The notes under the pieces were generated by a model. That model was not told where the DNA came from, did no database searches, and worked only from the letters and a program-made list of their open reading frames with translations. Below are positions 5,413-7,557 of a stretch of DNA of 7,557 nt, in pieces. The stretch comes from Phytoactinopolyspora endophytica (GTDB taxonomy: Bacteria; Actinomycetota; Actinomycetes; Jiangellales; Jiangellaceae). A program made the position numbers and the translations under genes. How positions within the stretch are numbered: the first letter of the stretch is position 1; every line of letters begins with the position of its first letter. The DNA lies in assembly GCF_004138495.1 (NCBI RefSeq), contig NZ_ML142865.1, positions 51,935 through 59,491 of the forward strand, in the 5' to 3' direction.

Positions 5413-7081
5413 GAGTGCCGGTCGGGACAGCGAGGCCCCGCTCGCGGGCGACGTCGGCGGCGTGGGTGTACCCTGCGTCGACGTGGCGGAGCACTCCCGT
5501 TGCGGGGTCGTTGGTGAGCACCCGCTCCAGCTTGGCCGCCGCCAGGTCGGTTCCATCGGCGACAGTGACCTGGCCGGCGTGGATGGACCGGCCCATGCCG
5601 ACACCGCCACCGTGGTGGATGGACACCCACGACGCGCCGGACGCGGTGTTGACCAGCGCGTTCAGCAGCGGCCAATCTGCGATCGCGTCGGAGCCGTCGG
5701 CCATGCCCTCGGTCTCCCGGTACGGCGACGCCACCGATCCGGCATCCAGGTGGTCGCGGCCGATCACGATCGGTGCGGTGATCCGGCCGTCGGCGACCAG
5801 CTCGTTGAACCGCATGCCGGCCAGGTGTCGCTCGCCGTAGCCCAGCCAGCAGATCCGTGCCGGCAGCCCTTGGAATGCGACCTTCTCCTGGGCGGCACGG
5901 ATCCAGCGATGCAGCTGGTCGTCGTCGAACAGCTCGAGAACCGCCTCGTCGGTGGCCGCGATGTCTCGTGGGTCACCGGAGAGCGCCGCCCACCGGAACG
6001 GCCCCTTGCCCTCGCAGAACAGCGGCCTGATGTAGGCGGGCACGAAGCCAGGGAAGTCAAAGGCACGCTCGAAACCGCCCTGGCGGGCCTCGTCCCGGAT
6101 CGAGTTGCCGTAGTCGAACACCTCGGCTCCGGCGTCCAGGAACCCGACCATGGCCTCGACGTGCGTCGCCATCGAAGCGCGCGCCCGGTCGGCGAACTCC
6201 ACCGGCTTGGCGGCGGCCAGCTCGTGCCAATCCTGCACGGAGACGCCTTCAGGGAGGTAGCTCAACGGGTCGTGCGCCGACGTCTGGTCGGTGACGATGT
6301 CGACGGCGGCGCCGCGGCGCAGCAGCTCGGGCAGGACGGTCGCGCAGTTGCCGACCAAGCCGACGGAGAGCGCCCGCCGGTCGCGCTTCGCCTCTTCCGC
6401 CTGGCGCACCGCGTCGTCGACGTCGGTCGTGTAGGTGTCCAGGTAGCGCTCACGGACCCGGCGCGCGAGTCGTGCCTCGTCGACCTCGATGATCAGGCAG
6501 ACGCCACCGTTGAGGGTGACCGCCAGTGGCTGCGCCCCGCCCATGCCGCCGCAGCCGCCGGTCACGGTGAGGGTGCCGGACAGGCTGCCGCCGAACCGCT
6601 TGGCGGCCACGGCCGCGAACGTCTCGTAGGTGCCCTGCAGGATTCCCTGAGTGCCGATGTAGATCCACGACCCGGCCGTCATCTGTCCGTACATGGTCAG
6701 CCCGAGCTGTTCCAGGCGGCGGAACTCCGGCCAGTTCGCCCAGTCGCCCACTAGGTTGGAGTTGGCGATGAGTACCCGCGGCGCCCAGTCATGGGTGCGC
6801 AGCACACCTACCGGCTTGCCCGATTGGACGAGGAGCGTCTCGTCGTCGCCCAGTTCGGTGAGGGCGCGCACGATCGCGTCGTAGCTGGCCCAGTCTCGAG
6901 CGGCCTTGCCGGTGCCGCCGTAGACGACAAGGTCACCGGGGCGTTCCGCGACCTCGGGATCGAGGTTGTTCATCAGCATCCGTAGTGGAGCCTCGGTCTG
7001 CCAGCTGCGTGCGGTCAGCGTCGTGCCGCGCGGCGCGCGGACGGGCGGGTGAGGGGTGTGGTCCGGCGGTTGAGGTGTCAT
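5381..7081 (-). CDS. hutU: Urocanate hydratase (urocanase)
   Basis: HutU hydrates urocanate to 4-imidazolone-5-propionate, the second step of histidine degradation, using tightly bound NAD+ as an electrophile; it is cytoplasmic. The 566-residue length is normal for bacterial urocanase. Landmarks are [17 protein letters not shown] (32-48), [12 protein letters not shown] (53-64), [17 protein letters not shown] (101-117), [20 protein letters not shown] (136-155), the NAD+-binding glycine motif [19 protein letters not shown] (175-193), [10 protein letters not shown] (323-332), the active-site cysteine motif [12 protein letters not shown] (408-419, C411) and [18 protein letters not shown] (487-504). 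The start is ATG at 7081, with AGGAG five bases upstream overlapping the hutH stop. The last nine residues, HDHQPMDTL, derive largely from the inverted repeat and follow the normal family end (RERGLAVP), suggesting a tail added or reshaped by the repeat. The stop overlaps the start of the M20 gene. Confidence 0.97.
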   Translation of the reverse strand: MTPQPPDHTPHPPVRAPRGTTLTARSWQTEAPLRMLMNNLDPEVAERPGDLVVYGGTGKAARDWASYDAIVRALTELGDDETLLVQSGKPVGVLRTHDWAPRVLIANSNLVGDWANWPEFRRLEQLGLTMYGQMTAGSWIYIGTQGILQGTYETFAAVAAKRFGGSLSGTLTVTGGCGGMGGAQPLAVTLNGGVCLIIEVDEARLARRVRERYLDTYTTDVDDAVRQAEEAKRDRRALSVGLVGNCATVLPELLRRGAAVDIVTDQTSAHDPLSYLPEGVSVQDWHELAAAKPVEFADRARASMATHVEAMVGFLDAGAEVFDYGNSIRDEARQGGFERAFDFPGFVPAYIRPLFCEGKGPFRWAALSGDPRDIAATDEAVLELFDDDQLHRWIRAAQEKVAFQGLPARICWLGYGERHLAGMRFNELVADGRITAPIVIGRDHLDAGSVASPYRETEGMADGSDAIADWPLLNALVNTASGASWVSIHHGGGVGMGRSIHAGQVTVADGTDLAAAKLERVLTNDPATGVLRHVDAGYTHAADVARERGLAVPTGTPHDHQPMDTL

Positions 7082-7086
7082 TTAGT

Positions 7087-7091
7087 CTCCT
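7087..7091 (-). promoter_or_regulatory. hutU ribosome binding site overlapping the hutH stop codon
   Basis: On the minus strand TAGGAGACTAAATG contains the hutH stop TAG (7092-7090), an AGGAG Shine-Dalgarno that shares its first bases, five spacer bases and the hutU ATG. The arrangement suggests terminating hutH ribosomes can reload on hutU. Confidence 0.75.
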
Positions 7092-7557
7092 AGCGCAGGT
7101 GGCCGGCGACATCCGATGCGGCATCGGCCAACGCACCGGATTGGACCTGGGCGACGACGGACTCGATCTCTGGAGCAAGGAACCTGTCCGGACCTGGTAC
7201 GGAGGGACCTGGACCGGATCGCTCGTCGGAACTGTCCGGTCGCTCACTGACGACGGCGCAGACAGCCGCGGTCGCGGGGGCCGGTGTCAGCGGACTGCGC
7301 AGCTGCAGCGCCCGGGCGGCGGTCAGGATCTCCACGGCGACGACCCGGGTTAGCCCGTCGACGGCGCGACGCAGCTTGCGAGCGGCAGACCACCCCATCG
7401 AGACGTGGTCCTCCTGCATCGCCGACGACGGGATCGAGTCGACCGACGACGGCACGGCCAGCCGCTTCAGCTCGGAGACGATGCCGGCCGCGGTGTACTG
7501 GGCGATCATGTGCCCGGAGTCGACCCCGGGGTCGTCGGCGAGGAAGGCCGGCAGGCC
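7090..7557 (-). CDS. hutH: Histidine ammonia-lyase, C-terminal part (cut by the right edge)
   Basis: HutH removes ammonia from L-histidine to give trans-urocanate, the first step of the pathway; it is a cytoplasmic tetramer of the aromatic ammonia-lyase family. Only the last 155 residues are in the window, and the frame is open to the right edge, so the real gene starts outside. The visible part reads [20 protein letters not shown] at its start, then [19 protein letters not shown] (fragment residues 37-55), whose QEDHVSM contains the conserved active-site Glu of the family, then [14 protein letters not shown] (56-69) and the C-terminal [14 protein letters not shown]. The Ala-Ser-Gly triad that forms the MIO cofactor lies in the missing N-terminal part and cannot be checked. 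A short Ser/Pro/Gly-rich stretch ([20 protein letters not shown]) precedes the final helix and looks longer than in typical relatives. HutH is the first gene of the visible operon, eight bases before hutU. Confidence 0.96.
   Translation of the reverse strand, partial: GLPAFLADDPGVDSGHMIAQYTAAGIVSELKRLAVPSSVDSIPSSAMQEDHVSMGWSAARKLRRAVDGLTRVVAVEILTAARALQLRSPLTPAPATAAVCAVVSERPDSSDERSGPGPSVPGPDRFLAPEIESVVAQVQSGALADAASDVAGHLR

Noticed and set aside
5399..6754. 451-residue plus-strand open frame antisense to hutU
   Set aside because: hutU is a full-length, unmistakable urocanase on the other strand. The antisense frame has no recognisable motif and is expected from the codon bias.
1..7557. tRNA, rRNA, CRISPR arrays, riboswitch or phage/defence genes
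   Set aside because: No tRNA-like fold, repeat-spacer array or such protein motifs were seen; nearly all sequence is accounted for by the listed genes.

Overview
The window comes from a high-GC bacterium, and everything recognisable in it fits an actinomycete (Actinomycetota). Third codon positions are rich in G and C, GTG is used as a start, and the gene order hutH-hutU-(M20 amidohydrolase)-hutF-hutI is the layout I associate with Streptomyces and its relatives. The genus cannot be fixed from the sequence alone.

Layout, left to right. Positions 1-174 hold no convincing gene, apart from a possible 3' end of one. Positions 175-762 (+) encode a small RibD_C/dihydrofolate-reductase-like protein. 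It converges on a minus-strand block that fills the rest of the window. In transcription order (right to left) the block is: the C-terminal third of histidine ammonia-lyase (hutH, cut by the right edge), urocanate hydratase (hutU), an M20-type allantoate/N-carbamoyl amidohydrolase-like enzyme, formimidoylglutamate deiminase (hutF), imidazolonepropionase (hutI), and a small CoA-binding (CoA_binding_2) protein. The first five are packed with 4-base ATGA overlaps (hutU/M20 and M20/hutF), an 8-base gap (hutH/hutU) and a 76-base gap (hutF/hutI). The CoA-binding gene follows hutI after 44 bases. The promoter and any regulator must lie beyond the right edge.

Together the genes degrade L-histidine: histidine to urocanate (HutH), to imidazolone propionate (HutU), to N-formimidoyl-L-glutamate (HutI), to N-formyl-L-glutamate plus ammonia (HutF). 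The last step, deformylation to glutamate plus formate, normally needs HutG, which is not visible here. The M20 hydrolase sits between hutU and hutF, translationally coupled to both, and is the natural candidate for that step despite its allantoate-type family label.

The most unusual non-coding signal is a pair of AT-rich inverted repeats in this GC-rich operon. They share the arm CATGATCATCAAC / GTTGATGATCATG, with the arms exactly 41 bases apart (start to start) in both copies. One lies at the hutF/hutI junction (2667-2720) and one at the hutU/M20 junction (5355-5412). In the second copy the predicted hairpin loop contains the hutU stop and the M20 start. The elements could be operators, mRNA hairpins for translational control or processing, or a small repeat that spread to gene junctions; the sequence alone does not decide.
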